From positions 1 through 64,000 of the forward strand of contig CAMLHL010000001.1 in assembly GCA_946479855.1 (NCBI GenBank): a stretch of 64,000 nt of DNA, read 5' to 3'. A program made the position numbers and the translations under genes. Origin of the DNA: an uncultured Pseudomonadota bacterium (GTDB lineage Bacteria > Pseudomonadota > Gammaproteobacteria > Burkholderiales > Rhodocyclaceae). The notes beneath the pieces were generated by a model, which was given only the letters and a program-made list of their open reading frames with translations, ran no database searches and was not told the origin of the DNA. Shown piece after piece: positions 45,418 through 55,281 of this stretch (its first letter is position 1; each line of letters begins with the position of its first letter).

Positions 45418-46433
45418 TGAAAACGCGGCTGCTTCCTTTCCTTGCCGGCGTGTTGGCGGTGCTGTTCCTGCTCGAATTCGCTTTCAGGGTTCTGCCTGTC
45501 GGGACTGCGACGCAGGGTGGTTATTACGAACATCCCCTGATCCTCTCCTATCCGGCCAGGCATTGTTTCGTCGCATCGACCGGCTGGGATCTCAAAGGTC
45601 CCCAGCGCATCTGCGCCAACAATGTAGGTTTCGTGTCCGACCATGATTTCGTGGCCGATCCGACGGCAGTGGGGCTGGTTGGTGACAGTTATGTCGAAGC
45701 CAACATGCTGCCCGCTGAAAAACGTATCGGGGCGGCCCTGGAGCGCCAACTCGGGGGACGACCGGTCTATGCCTTCGGTGGTCCGGGATCGAATCTGCTG
45801 GATTATGCTGTTCGCGCCAAATTTGCCGCGGAGAAATTCGGGATCAGAACATTCGTCTTCATTCTCGAGCGCAACGATGTCAAGCAGGTACTCTGCGGTT
45901 CCGGGCATGTGCATGGCGTTTGTATGGAGGCCCATTCCGGGCAGATCAAAACGCTTACCCAGGCGCCGCCCGGCCTACTCAAACGGGTTCTCCGCGAGTC
46001 GGCATTGGCGCAATACCTCGTTTCCCAACTGAAAATCGACCTGACCAAGCCGCTCTGGAATCGCGGGACAAAGATACCCGCAGCAACTGGGAATGCGCCT
46101 GTACTATCAGTGTTGCAGCAGAAGACTGCGGTCGACTATTTTTTCCGGCAAATTCTGTCTATCGAGGGCGGTCGCTTTGTATTTGTTGTTGATCCCGACC
46201 GTGCTCACCTTCTCGAGCCGGTCGAAGGCGATCATGGCGCGCTCCTCGACATGATGCGAGAGGCCGGCCATCAACATGCTATCGTAATTGATCCCAGCGA
46301 GGAATTCAGGAAGTATCTGGTCGATACCCATAGAATACTGGCGGTCGGCCCTTATGATCTGCACTGGAACGGAGATGCCGTGGAAATCGTGGCAAAACTG
46401 GCCGGAAAAGCTCTGCTCGGGAAAGAGCGATGA
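45417..46433 (+). CDS. SGNH/GDSL-fold protein, likely periplasmic O-acetylation partner of the MBOAT
   Basis: 338 residues. One N-terminal membrane anchor or signal (LLPFLAGVLAVLFLLEFAF) precedes an SGNH fold with S91 in LVGDSYVEA, GGPGSNLLDY as the Gly/Asn block and D314-L-H316 in YDLHWNGDA as the late catalytic pair. This resembles AlgJ/AlgX in role. A translationally coupled pair with the MBOAT gene. Confidence 0.85.
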   Translation: MKTRLLPFLAGVLAVLFLLEFAFRVLPVGTATQGGYYEHPLILSYPARHCFVASTGWDLKGPQRICANNVGFVSDHDFVADPTAVGLVGDSYVEANMLPAEKRIGAALERQLGGRPVYAFGGPGSNLLDYAVRAKFAAEKFGIRTFVFILERNDVKQVLCGSGHVHGVCMEAHSGQIKTLTQAPPGLLKRVLRESALAQYLVSQLKIDLTKPLWNRGTKIPAATGNAPVLSVLQQKTAVDYFFRQILSIEGGRFVFVVDPDRAHLLEPVEGDHGALLDMMREAGHQHAIVIDPSEEFRKYLVDTHRILAVGPYDLHWNGDAVEIVAKLAGKALLGKER

Positions 46434-46502
46434 CGATGCCGGCCTTCGGAAAAGTTGGCGCTACCGTATGAAGCTGAGCCTGAAAATACAAGGGAATATT
46501 TC

Positions 46503-47759
46503 GTGACGAAGAACAACAAGAAAATCCTGATGGTGGCCTTTCATTTTCCGCCCTTCAAGGTAAGCAGCGGCATTCAACGAACCCTGAAATTCTGCACCTA
46601 TCTGCGCGAATACGGCTGGACGCCGATGATCCTCTCGGTCTCCCCAAAAGCTTACGACGTGGTCAATCCGGACCAACTGAGGGAAATTCCGGAAGACGTG
46701 ATCGTCGAGCGTGCCTTTGGCCTCGACACGGCCCGGCATCTGTCGTTCAAGGGCAAGTACCTGCAATGGATGGCGCAGCCTGATCGCTGGGCAAGCTGGT
46801 GGCTCGGTGGCATGTGGACTGGCATGCAGATGATCAGGAAGCATCAGCCGGACGTCTTGTTCTCGACCTTTCCGATTGCCACGGCCCACATGATCGGGCT
46901 GGGCCTGAGCAAGCGTTCCGGCTTGCCCTGGGTGGCCGATTTTCGCGATGCGATGACCGAGCCGGGTTATCCGCGCGATCCGCTGACCTGGCGCGTCCAG
47001 CGCCGACTCGAGGCAGCATCGGTGGCGCAATGTTCGCGGGCCCTTTTCACGACGCAACTGACCCGCCAGATGTATGCCGAGCGCTATCCCGATATCCCGG
47101 AAGCGAAATGGGGCGTCATCGAAAACGGCTATGACGAAGACAACTTCAGCGATGCGCAGAACGGACTGGAAGACGTGCCGCTCGGCAAGCCGAACCAGAT
47201 CACGCTGGTCCATAGTGGCCTGTTGTACCCCAAGGAACGCGACCCGCGCCCGTTTTTTGCAGCAATCGCCGGCCTCAAGCGGGAAGGGGCGATCAGCGCC
47301 GACACCTTGCAGATTATCCTGCGTGCCACCGGGGACGACGATCTTTACCGACCGCAACTCGCCAGCCTGGCGATCGACGACATCGTCCGTCTCGAACCGG
47401 TGGTTGCCTACCGCCAGGCGCTGGGCGAGATGCTTCGCGCCGACGGCTTGCTGCTCTTCCAGGGCGTTGTCTGCAATCATCAAATACCAGCCAAGATCTA
47501 CGAATATTACCGTTCCGGTCGCCCGATCTTTGCGCTGGTCGATGCGGCCGGTATTTGTGCGCACATGCTTAGCGATGTCGGGGCAACCGATCAGGCAAAC
47601 ATGGCCGATGCTCAAGACATTGCCCGGGCGCTGCGCATTTTCCTCGACAAACTCAGGGCCGGCCAGGCCAGGGGCGTCGATTACGCCGTGGCCAGCCAGC
47701 ATTCGCGCCGTTCGCGAACCGGCGAGCTGGCCACGATACTGAACGGCATTGCGGCGTGA
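46503..47759 (+). CDS. Glycosyltransferase family 4-like protein
   Basis: 418 residues from GTG at 46503, which has AAGGGA 8 nt upstream. The N-terminal domain begins KKILMVAFHFPPFKVSSGIQRTLKF, and ADFRDAMTEPGYP and NGYDEDNF follow, the usual pattern of retaining GT-B enzymes acting on Wzx/Wzy polymers. The acceptor site is present as IPAKIYEYYRSGRPIFALV. The sugar is not predictable. Confidence 0.85.
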   Translation: MTKNNKKILMVAFHFPPFKVSSGIQRTLKFCTYLREYGWTPMILSVSPKAYDVVNPDQLREIPEDVIVERAFGLDTARHLSFKGKYLQWMAQPDRWASWWLGGMWTGMQMIRKHQPDVLFSTFPIATAHMIGLGLSKRSGLPWVADFRDAMTEPGYPRDPLTWRVQRRLEAASVAQCSRALFTTQLTRQMYAERYPDIPEAKWGVIENGYDEDNFSDAQNGLEDVPLGKPNQITLVHSGLLYPKERDPRPFFAAIAGLKREGAISADTLQIILRATGDDDLYRPQLASLAIDDIVRLEPVVAYRQALGEMLRADGLLLFQGVVCNHQIPAKIYEYYRSGRPIFALVDAAGICAHMLSDVGATDQANMADAQDIARALRIFLDKLRAGQARGVDYAVASQHSRRSRTGELATILNGIAA

Positions 47760-47796
47760 TGGTGCATCGTCTGCGTAAGAACGAAATGGTCACTCG

Positions 47797-48897
47797 ATGA
47801 AACTCGACCAGTCGCTCTCCGCCTATCTCGATCTGCTGCGCTTTACCGCAGCCTTGGCGGTGCTGCTCGGCCACATGGAGCAGGACGGGCTGTACATGCG
47901 CTGGTGGCCGCTGTCTTGGTTCAGCCATGAGGCGGTAATGATTTTCTTCGTGATGTCCGGTTTCATCATCTATTCGAGTACGGTCAGGAGTGCCCGGACC
48001 TGGGCCGACTATGCGGCGGCACGGCTGTCGCGCGTCTATTCGGTGGCCTTGCCGGCAGTGCTCTTCAGCGTATCCCTCGGCCTTATGGTGGCGATCTCTG
48101 GCGCGGTCGACACGCAGCGCCTGAGCAACTACCGGGATTTCTCGGCATGGGATATGGCCAGCAGCCTGCTGTTTCTGAACGAGGCGCTCGGCAGCGAAGC
48201 GGCGCTTACCCTGAATGGTCCCTATTGGTCGCTTTGCTACGAAGTCTGGTATTACGTGCTGTTCGGCTGTTTTCTCTTCCTGCGAGGCTGGCAGCGTGTC
48301 CTGTGCTTCCTTCTCGGGGGGCTTGTCGCTGGCCCGGCGGTGCTGGCGCTGTTTCCGATCTGGGTGATCGGGGCGCTGCTGGCGGCCAATGCCGACGGGG
48401 AAGGGCGGCTGCAACGCGGCTGGGCCTGGCTGGCGTATTTCTGCAGCCTGGCGCTGATCTTCGGGATCAATGTTTCCGGCGTTGATCATCTGGTCCGGAT
48501 CTACCTGCATGACCATATCCCCGGCTTCTGGCGGCTGGGCGCATCGCAACGTCTGGTTACCGATTATCTGATCGGCCTGGCCGTGGTCCTGCATATTTTG
48601 TCATTCTCTGGCCTGAATCCGGGGTTTCGCCGGTTTTTCGGGCAGATTTCGCCGCTTGCCAAATATTTGGCCGGATTTTCTTTCACGCTCTATCTCTTCC
48701 ACCGCCCGATGAGCCAACTGACCGGTTATGCATTTCCCAATACCGAGCAATCGATCATCCGTTCGCTGGCCTGTTTGCTAGCGATTCTGCTGGCCTGCCT
48801 GCTGATCAGCTATGGCACCGAACGACAACTGGGTGCCTGGCGGGAATTCTTTGTTCGGAGATTGCGGAAATTGCCCGTTTTTTCAGGTCGACCGTAG
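47797..48897 (+). CDS. Acyltransferase 3 family membrane protein (OafA-like)
   Basis: 366 residues with about ten membrane helices. Family landmarks are YLDLLRFTAALAVLLGHME (catalytic-type His), FFVMSGFIIYSS, and LSRVYSVALPAVLF. It transfers acetyl or other acyl groups to polysaccharide. This is a second acylation route next to the MBOAT/SGNH pair. Confidence 0.9.
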   Translation: MKLDQSLSAYLDLLRFTAALAVLLGHMEQDGLYMRWWPLSWFSHEAVMIFFVMSGFIIYSSTVRSARTWADYAAARLSRVYSVALPAVLFSVSLGLMVAISGAVDTQRLSNYRDFSAWDMASSLLFLNEALGSEAALTLNGPYWSLCYEVWYYVLFGCFLFLRGWQRVLCFLLGGLVAGPAVLALFPIWVIGALLAANADGEGRLQRGWAWLAYFCSLALIFGINVSGVDHLVRIYLHDHIPGFWRLGASQRLVTDYLIGLAVVLHILSFSGLNPGFRRFFGQISPLAKYLAGFSFTLYLFHRPMSQLTGYAFPNTEQSIIRSLACLLAILLACLLISYGTERQLGAWREFFVRRLRKLPVFSGRP

Positions 48898-48907
48898 GAT
48901 TGCCCGC

Positions 48908-50407
48908 ATGAGCCTCTCGACGCGACCCAGCAAGGCTGTTTCGGCCGCGCGCGGCGCCGTGCTGGTCATCGCCATGCGTTGGACCGATCGCCTGATCGGC
49001 CTGATCAGCACGCTGATCCTGGCGCGCCTGCTGGTGCCCGATGATTTCGGTATCGTTGCCATGGCTTCAGTGGTTGTCGGGCTGATCGATACGCTGCTCG
49101 ATCTCGGAGTCGGTTCGGCATTGATCCAGAACCGTGATGCCGATCGGGAGGATTTCGATACGGCATGGACGCTACGCGTTATCCAGGCCTCGGGCGCCAC
49201 GGTTATCCTGTGGTTTTCAGCCCCTTTCGCCGCCGAATATTTCCGCGATCCGCGGGTGCTCGATGTCATTCGCCTGATGGCTCTGGCAATGCTGGTTGGC
49301 GGCTTCGAGAATATTGGCATCGTGGCTTTCCAGAAGAACATGGAGTTCGGCAGCGATTTCCGCTTTTTCTTTTTTCGACGGCTGGCCGGCTTCGTTGTCA
49401 CGATTACCCTGGCTTTCTGGTTGCACTCCTATTGGGCGATGGTGATCGGGGCGCTGGTCGGTCGTTCGGTAGGGGTCGGCCTGAGCTTCCGGATGCACGA
49501 TTTCCGGCCACGGATATCCTTCTCGCGTCTGCAGAAACTTTGGTCGTTCTCGCAATGGGTACTGATTCGCAACCTCGGGGTCTACGGGCAGAGCCAACTG
49601 GACAAATTTCTGGTCGGCCGGCGGAGCGATGCAAGCACCCTGGGGGCATACACCCTGGCCGACGAGGTAGCGGCGATGCCAACGACAGAATTGCTGGCGC
49701 CCTTGGGCCGGGTCCTGTTTCCCGTTTTCGTCAAGGTTGCCGACGATGCCGAGAGACTCCGCGACGTATTTTGCAAGGCAATCGGGGTGCAAAGCCTGTT
49801 TGCCTTGCCCGCCGGGGTCGGCCTCGCGTTGACCGCGGAGGATGCGGTGCTGGTCCTCCTTGGTGAGCAATGGAGAGTCGCCGTTCCATTCCTGCAAACG
49901 CTTGCGCTGATGAGCATCTTCAATGCCTTGAGCCACAGCAGCGCCTATTTGTTGTTGTCGCTCGGCAAGGTGCGGCTGCAGGCGTGGCTGGCCTGGATCC
50001 AACTGGCATTGCTGGGTTTGCTGGTCCTGGTGATTTTTCCGCAGGCCAATGCCCAGGAGGTAGCCTATGCCAGATTGCTGACCTCGGCGGCCGGCTTGCT
50101 GGTCATCGTCAGCCTGGTGCTTTGTTTCGTCGAGGCGATCCGGGTGACGGATTTTCTCCGGCATACATGGCGCCCGCTACTGGCCACCGGCATAATGGTA
50201 CTCGGCTTGGTGTTCATGCCGATGCCGGGTGGGCTTTTGCATGTTGGACGGCTGGCCTTGCTGGTAACAGGCGGTGCAGGCCTGTATGGTGTGTCGCTGT
50301 TGCTGCTGTGGCGTTCGGGTGGTTGCCCGGATGGCGCCGAGGCGTATTTGCTTGAGAAAACGGGTCTCAAGGATCGATTGTGTCGGTGGATGAGGGTTTG
50401 CAAATGA
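48908..50407 (+). CDS. Polysaccharide flippase (Wzx/PST family)
   Basis: 499 residues with about twelve hydrophobic segments. RPSKAVSAARGAVLVIAMRW then LGVGSALIQNRDADREDFDTAW and FQKNMEFGSDFRFFFFRR match the WzxC/MviM-like lipopolysaccharide biosynthesis exporters of the MOP superfamily. It flips lipid-linked repeat units. ATG at 48908 lies just after the acyltransferase stop. Confidence 0.92.
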   Translation: MSLSTRPSKAVSAARGAVLVIAMRWTDRLIGLISTLILARLLVPDDFGIVAMASVVVGLIDTLLDLGVGSALIQNRDADREDFDTAWTLRVIQASGATVILWFSAPFAAEYFRDPRVLDVIRLMALAMLVGGFENIGIVAFQKNMEFGSDFRFFFFRRLAGFVVTITLAFWLHSYWAMVIGALVGRSVGVGLSFRMHDFRPRISFSRLQKLWSFSQWVLIRNLGVYGQSQLDKFLVGRRSDASTLGAYTLADEVAAMPTTELLAPLGRVLFPVFVKVADDAERLRDVFCKAIGVQSLFALPAGVGLALTAEDAVLVLLGEQWRVAVPFLQTLALMSIFNALSHSSAYLLLSLGKVRLQAWLAWIQLALLGLLVLVIFPQANAQEVAYARLLTSAAGLLVIVSLVLCFVEAIRVTDFLRHTWRPLLATGIMVLGLVFMPMPGGLLHVGRLALLVTGGAGLYGVSLLLLWRSGGCPDGAEAYLLEKTGLKDRLCRWMRVCK

Positions 50408-51123
50408 TCATGAAGATGGCGCTATCACGTTGGGTTCCCGCCTTTTTTCTGGCGTTTTGTGCTGTGCAGAATGCCGGAGCGGCGGTCGATGACATTATTT
50501 GCGGTAAGTTGGCCAATGGCTATGGGCCTTTCGACTATCGTACCGACAAGACGGAGCTTCCCGTCGTCGAGTTCCACCATCTGACGCCGGTCGTTGTGAA
50601 TCTTGTCTCCGGGCAGACCGGGGTGTATCCCGGCGGCGATCTGGATTACACGCTGCGCGCATTTCCCAATCACCCGACTGCCCTGATGGCGATGCTCCGG
50701 CTGGGAGATAAAACCCAGACGGAGCGGCCGAAGGGGGCTCGCTATTCGGTGGAGTGCTATCTGTATCGCGCCTGGCGTTTCCGCGAGGACGATCCGACAG
50801 TACGCATGATTTATGCGACTTATCTGGCCAAGCGAGGCAGGAGTGCCGAGGCGCTGGCCCATCTTGAAGACGCGCTGGCAATGGGCGAGGAAAGCGCAAA
50901 CCTGAGCTACAACATGGGCTTGGTCTATGCCGATCTGAAAAAATATGATGAGGCCCTTATGTATGCGCACAAGGCCTATTCACAAGGTTTTTCCTTGCCC
51001 GGATTGCGTGACAAGCTTAAAAAAGCCGGAAAATGGAAAGACCCGGTGCCTTCGGTCGAAAATACGGCTGACAATAAACTGGAAAATGAGGCACCCAAGG
51101 AACCGCTACCTCCCCCAAATTGA
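50404..51123 (+). CDS. Secreted TPR-repeat protein
   Basis: 239 residues from ATG at 50404, overlapping the flippase stop as ATGA. A signal peptide ends near NAGAA. DDIICGKLANGYGPFDYRTD is a short Cys-containing segment typical of ABC/TPR EPS accessory proteins. About two TPRs follow (SAEALAHLEDALAMGEESAN, LSYNMGLVYADLKKYDEALM). A disordered Pro/Glu/Asn tail ends PKEPLPPPN. Likely an accessory assembly factor; last gene of the plus-strand operon. Confidence 0.82.
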   Translation: MIMKMALSRWVPAFFLAFCAVQNAGAAVDDIICGKLANGYGPFDYRTDKTELPVVEFHHLTPVVVNLVSGQTGVYPGGDLDYTLRAFPNHPTALMAMLRLGDKTQTERPKGARYSVECYLYRAWRFREDDPTVRMIYATYLAKRGRSAEALAHLEDALAMGEESANLSYNMGLVYADLKKYDEALMYAHKAYSQGFSLPGLRDKLKKAGKWKDPVPSVENTADNKLENEAPKEPLPPPN

Positions 51124-51172
51124 CGGGTGCCGCGAAGCTGTGGCGACCGGTGAGGATGCCTTGGCTAACCGG

Positions 51173-52135
51173 TCATTGATATATCCGGCGATAGGCCTGT
51201 TCAGCCATTCGGCAGAGAGTTTTCCAGCGCGGGGAAGTCAATGGCGTCGGTTGCGTTGCGGTGACGGTCGGTTGCAATCCATGAAATCCGCGCACGTTGA
51301 AGCAATCCCGGTTTATTTCCAGGAATCGGCACAGTTTCTTGAAACGACTGATGGCAACCCAGTCGGGGCGATTGTGCTGACGGTTCAGCAATTCAAAATT
51401 GTGTGTGAGCAGGACAAAGGCTTTGTGATCTGCCTTCAGCGCTTGCCAAAGCAAGCCCTCCAGTTCCAGGTATGAGCAGGCGGTGATTTGGGTATGGCGG
51501 AGACGGGGCGATCCATCCTGAAACACGGTTATCGGGTATTCGTGGACGCCCTCGCAGAGCGTCGGTGAAACCACGGTGACGCCTGGCAGAATGCCACTGT
51601 CGGGGCCAAAGCTGCTGGCATTGTAGCTACTGTCGAAGGGAATGCCATTGGCTGCCAGTGCGGTCAGAGTGTCCCGGTTGAAAGCAAAGCTCCCGGCACG
51701 GAAAGCATTGACCGGGGCGGCTCCGGCTTCGTGCAGCAAGCGAGCTCCCAGATCGATCAATATGCTTTGTTCTTCAAGCGAGTAGTAGTGTAAATGCTGC
51801 CGTTTGCCAGTAACCTGCGGCAGGAGGGCGGTCCGTGATTCATCAACCCATTCCGGGTGCATGTGCATTTGCACTTCCTGATGTCCGGCATTGATCAGCG
51901 CAACGATCTCGGCAAGGGGTTCCGGCCCAAAACGCGTCGAGAACATAGGGTCTACGAAGAAGACACCCGTCAGATCATGTGAACGAAGAATGTCGATGGC
52001 ATACTGGAGGCCAAAATTGCCCGAACTGGTCGGGCCGTAGATGTACTGCCGGAATTTGTCAGGAAATTTCTGGTCGATGTCCGTCCAGCCACCACACCAC
52101 ACTTCAACATCCATCGTAAGGAATACGTCGAGCAT
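51173..52135 (-). CDS. Polysaccharide deacetylase-family protein
   Basis: 320 residues of the CE4/NodB-like barrel: the metal motif appears as TMDVEVWCGGW at the N-terminus, HMHPEW near residue 92, FRAGSFAFN near 145 and LTHNFELL near 245. The details differ from classical chitin deacetylases. Last gene of the XrtA minus-strand cluster. Confidence 0.85.
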   Translation of the reverse strand: MLDVFLTMDVEVWCGGWTDIDQKFPDKFRQYIYGPTSSGNFGLQYAIDILRSHDLTGVFFVDPMFSTRFGPEPLAEIVALINAGHQEVQMHMHPEWVDESRTALLPQVTGKRQHLHYYSLEEQSILIDLGARLLHEAGAAPVNAFRAGSFAFNRDTLTALAANGIPFDSSYNASSFGPDSGILPGVTVVSPTLCEGVHEYPITVFQDGSPRLRHTQITACSYLELEGLLWQALKADHKAFVLLTHNFELLNRQHNRPDWVAISRFKKLCRFLEINRDCFNVRGFHGLQPTVTATQPTPLTSPRWKTLCRMAEQAYRRIYQ

Positions 52136-52151
52136 GCTGAATGGCCTTTTA

Positions 52152-53117
52152 TCAGTGCCTGGCTGGCAGGAGATTGGTGATCAGACGTAACGCAAATTTC
52201 AGGCGAGTCTTGTTCCACGGGGTAAAACGTGGAATCTGGAAGAGGTCGGTTTCGCCATCGGCGCTTCCCCAAGCTGTTGAAACCGCTGCCACGAAGCCGG
52301 CTTCCTTGATCAGCTTTGCATGTTCCGGCAGGTAGTCGTCACCGGGCTTGCCATTCGGGTAGGCAAACAGGGTGACAGGTTCTTCCAGCAACTGCTCCAG
52401 ATAGGCTTTGCTGTTGGCGATTTCATCGCGTGCAACGGCTATCTCGGTTCTCGCCAGTATGGGGTGGGTGACGGTATGGGCCCCGATCTGCATGTTGGCC
52501 TGGCGCATTTGTTTGACTTGTCCCGAGGTCATCATCAGGTCGGACGGCAATTGCTTGCCTGAAATGCGGGCTATTTCGTCGGTTACTTCCTTGCGACGCG
52601 CTGGTTCGAGGTATTTTGCCTTGGCAATGATGGCATTGATGGCTAACCGTTTTTCTTCACTGTTGCCGGTTCGATAGCAGTCCAGACCCAACTGGCTCAG
52701 ATCGAGTGCCGCATGTTCAAACAGGCGTATCGATTCGATGATCGTATCGTTCCACATGCGCCCGCCATCGAGATAGCCCGTGGCAATGAAGAAGCTGGCC
52801 GTGATGCCGTGCTTTTGCAGAATCGGCATTGCCACCGAATAGTTGTCGGCGTAACCGTCGTCAAACGTGATGACGGCGGCCCGAGCCGGCAATTTTGCCG
52901 ATTTCAGGGCGTCGACCGCAGCATCCAGCGGGATGACCGTGAACCACGACTTGATCCACGAGATGATGCGATCGAATTGTGCGGCATCGGGTTCGTCCGG
53001 GAACAGTGGGTCGGGTTTCGGCAGGACCCTGTGAAATATGAAGACGGATAGACGGGCATCTGGTCCGGATGGTGAAAACCACCCGAGAACATACCGGGTT
53101 AGCGCATCTAGGATCAT
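52152..53117 (-). CDS. NodB-type polysaccharide deacetylase
   Basis: 321 residues. Metal motif 1 TFDDGYADN from residue 84, motif 2 HTVTHPIL near 210, and FAYPNGKPGDD as motif 3. It removes N-acetyl groups from amino sugars, which would expose amines for the GNAT or other acyltransferases encoded here. It is encoded between the methyltransferase (4-nt ATGA overlap) and the second deacetylase. Confidence 0.92.
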   Translation of the reverse strand: MILDALTRYVLGWFSPSGPDARLSVFIFHRVLPKPDPLFPDEPDAAQFDRIISWIKSWFTVIPLDAAVDALKSAKLPARAAVITFDDGYADNYSVAMPILQKHGITASFFIATGYLDGGRMWNDTIIESIRLFEHAALDLSQLGLDCYRTGNSEEKRLAINAIIAKAKYLEPARRKEVTDEIARISGKQLPSDLMMTSGQVKQMRQANMQIGAHTVTHPILARTEIAVARDEIANSKAYLEQLLEEPVTLFAYPNGKPGDDYLPEHAKLIKEAGFVAAVSTAWGSADGETDLFQIPRFTPWNKTRLKFALRLITNLLPARH

Positions 53118-53980
53118 GGGGTGCTGCGCTTTTGGGCAATCACAACCGTGTACGGGGTCGCAACGTGGGCAAGCCAGCGAAGCGGTGGAACTGCCTTGAG
53201 CGTATCAATGAGCCACTGCTGCGCCCGGGGCTTGCTCTGATAATCGATCATGTCGATTCGGTCGTAGGCATCGAAACCGCTTTGTTGCAGACATTCCCTG
53301 AGGGAGTAGAAGGAAAACCAGTTTACCGCGGGGTATTTGGCAAAATTGACGAGTTCCGGCCAGTCGGTAACCGCGCGTCGTTCGAAGTAATTTTTTAGTT
53401 TTTTGGGGTACCAACTGTAGATTGGGAGATTAAATTCCGACTGGATCGGACAGAGCGTGTTGTTGGTGCTGATGTAGAGCAGGCCATCCGGTCTCAAACA
53501 ACGCATAGCTTCTCGCAGGCAGTCCTGCCATGGCGGAACGTGTTCCAAAAGTTCCGGCATGACGCAGATGTCGAACGATGCATCCGGAAAGGGAAGTTCG
53601 GTGGCCGATCCAACTTCGAATCGATGGTTGAACCCATGGTCGGTAGAGCGCTGTCGGGCAAGTTTGATCAGTGGCTCGTTGATGTCTATCCCGACATAGC
53701 GATGCCCCGCTTCGCTCCAGAGCAGGCTTTGTGTCCCGGCACCACAGCCGATATCGAGAACATCAAGTACTTGATGCTTGCCCTGCTGTGCTTGCAATCT
53801 CAGGAGCGCGTCACGCGCCGCCTTGAAACGATTTATGGTTTCCTGCGACAGGCTCTGCTGCTCATAATAGGTATAGAACCCTTGATGAGAGCCGGTATCC
53901 CACTTGGCTTCGTTCTCGCTCATATTATTCGTTGCCTCAATGTTCGAGCCTAAGAGTGGCGATGCTATCTCTATGCTCAT
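53114..53980 (-). CDS. Class I SAM-dependent methyltransferase
   Basis: 288 residues from ATG at 53980, overlapping the ligase stop as ATGA; the open frame upstream is inside that gene and not used. SAM-binding motif VLDIGCGAGTQSLLW (about 74-88), post-I YVGIDINEPLI and DASFDICVMPELLEHV as motif II. UbiE/UbiG-like. A sugar or lipid-linked intermediate is the probable acceptor. Confidence 0.9.
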   Translation of the reverse strand: MSIEIASPLLGSNIEATNNMSENEAKWDTGSHQGFYTYYEQQSLSQETINRFKAARDALLRLQAQQGKHQVLDVLDIGCGAGTQSLLWSEAGHRYVGIDINEPLIKLARQRSTDHGFNHRFEVGSATELPFPDASFDICVMPELLEHVPPWQDCLREAMRCLRPDGLLYISTNNTLCPIQSEFNLPIYSWYPKKLKNYFERRAVTDWPELVNFAKYPAVNWFSFYSLRECLQQSGFDAYDRIDMIDYQSKPRAQQWLIDTLKAVPPLRWLAHVATPYTVVIAQKRSTP

Positions 53981-55281
53981 TGACTGGCCAGTCGTTGTTG
54001 CACCAGCTTCGACGAGGGGATTGAATTTTTTGCCGGTCGGACAAGGGTTTCGGTGTTGACGATCCCTTTCAAGACCACCAATACCAGAACCAAGTAGTAG
54101 GGCAGGTCGAAATAGGACAGACTCAGGAAAGCTCCGCCAACGGCATATCCCAGTAGGGAGACTTGAGTCATTGCGGCAAGGTTCCCGGCCCAGGCGAGTT
54201 CTGGTCGGTTTCTTGTTTCCCGGATGATCGTCACGCCATATCGCCAAGCGAGCATGAATATCGTCAGGAAAAGAAATAATCCGATAAAACCATGTTCGCC
54301 AAGAACCTGGAAATAGATGCTGTGGGCGACGTGAATATCCAGGGGGTTGGGGGCATACATGGCAAAGACGTCTGCTGTATACATCTTGAATCCGCCGCCG
54401 ATGGGAAAGCGGTCAACCGCGAGGTTCCAGGCTAGCCACCAGGCATTGATGCGCCCCACCGCCGAGGCATCCTGGTCGTATGTCTTGATGGTGTTCATCC
54501 GTTCGAACCATTGCTCCGGAAGGAACGCAAAAAAGAGGGCGCCAGCCACCAGGATGCCGATGCCCAGGCCGAGTTTCTTCGGGCTTTTCATCCAGAGGAG
54601 GAAGGACATGGCGCCAATGGCAAGGAAGGCTCCCCGTGACTGCGAGCCTAGTACTGAGGCGGTGCACAGCAGCATTGCCACAATGCACCCCAGCTTAATC
54701 CATTTGTTTTCGATTTCCATCTGGAGATAACGAAACAGCGGAACCACCATGATGACGGCCAAGGCAAGGGTGTTGTTGTCGGCAATAAAGGTGTCTTCCG
54801 GCCCCCAGACTCGGCTGCTCCCTCCGCTCAAGATGGTGAATATCCCACCTTTAATGCCGTAGAAGCCGACGGAAAGCGCCAGGACAGCGATAATGGCATT
54901 TAGGTGCTGGCGTGTTCCCACCACCAGAAAACCGATTAATACCATTAGCTGTATCTTGAAGGCTCGGACCCAAAGGTCGTATTCGAATTCGGGATGGAAT
55001 GAAAACCAGGGCGACACGCCTAGCCAAAGCACAAATGCCAGCATTGCGACGGTGATGCCATTCCACGGGAAACGATAAATCTGCTTGGCATTCAGGAGGA
55101 TGCCGAGAAAGAGAAAAATGGCGCTGATCTGGGAGAAAGGCAGGTTGTAGGCAAAGCTATAGGTCAGGCGGTGCGGATTCATGATCCCCAGCCAGATCCA
55201 GAGGAGCAGACCGATATAGGGCTTTTTCAGCGAGAAAGGCAGGATTCCCGCGACAACAAGGGTAAGGACGATGTCACGCAC
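53977..55281 (-). CDS. Exosortase A-associated O-antigen-ligase-like protein
   Basis: 434 residues with about eleven membrane helices. A large periplasmic loop holds NTIKTYDQDASAVGRINAWW and PIGGGFKMYTADVF; the histidine in DIHVAHSIYFQVLGEHGF is the usual WaaL/Wzy active-site region. Family TIGR03097-type 'O-glycosylation ligase' of XrtA clusters. It polymerises or transfers glycan. Confidence 0.9.
   Translation of the reverse strand: MRDIVLTLVVAGILPFSLKKPYIGLLLWIWLGIMNPHRLTYSFAYNLPFSQISAIFLFLGILLNAKQIYRFPWNGITVAMLAFVLWLGVSPWFSFHPEFEYDLWVRAFKIQLMVLIGFLVVGTRQHLNAIIAVLALSVGFYGIKGGIFTILSGGSSRVWGPEDTFIADNNTLALAVIMVVPLFRYLQMEIENKWIKLGCIVAMLLCTASVLGSQSRGAFLAIGAMSFLLWMKSPKKLGLGIGILVAGALFFAFLPEQWFERMNTIKTYDQDASAVGRINAWWLAWNLAVDRFPIGGGFKMYTADVFAMYAPNPLDIHVAHSIYFQVLGEHGFIGLFLFLTIFMLAWRYGVTIIRETRNRPELAWAGNLAAMTQVSLLGYAVGGAFLSLSYFDLPYYLVLVLVVLKGIVNTETLVRPAKNSIPSSKLVQQRLASQ

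Noticed and set aside
51145..51174. GACCGGT-N16-ACCGGTC between the convergent TPR and deacetylase genes as a terminator
   Set aside because: The stem is short, the loop long and no T-run follows on either strand.
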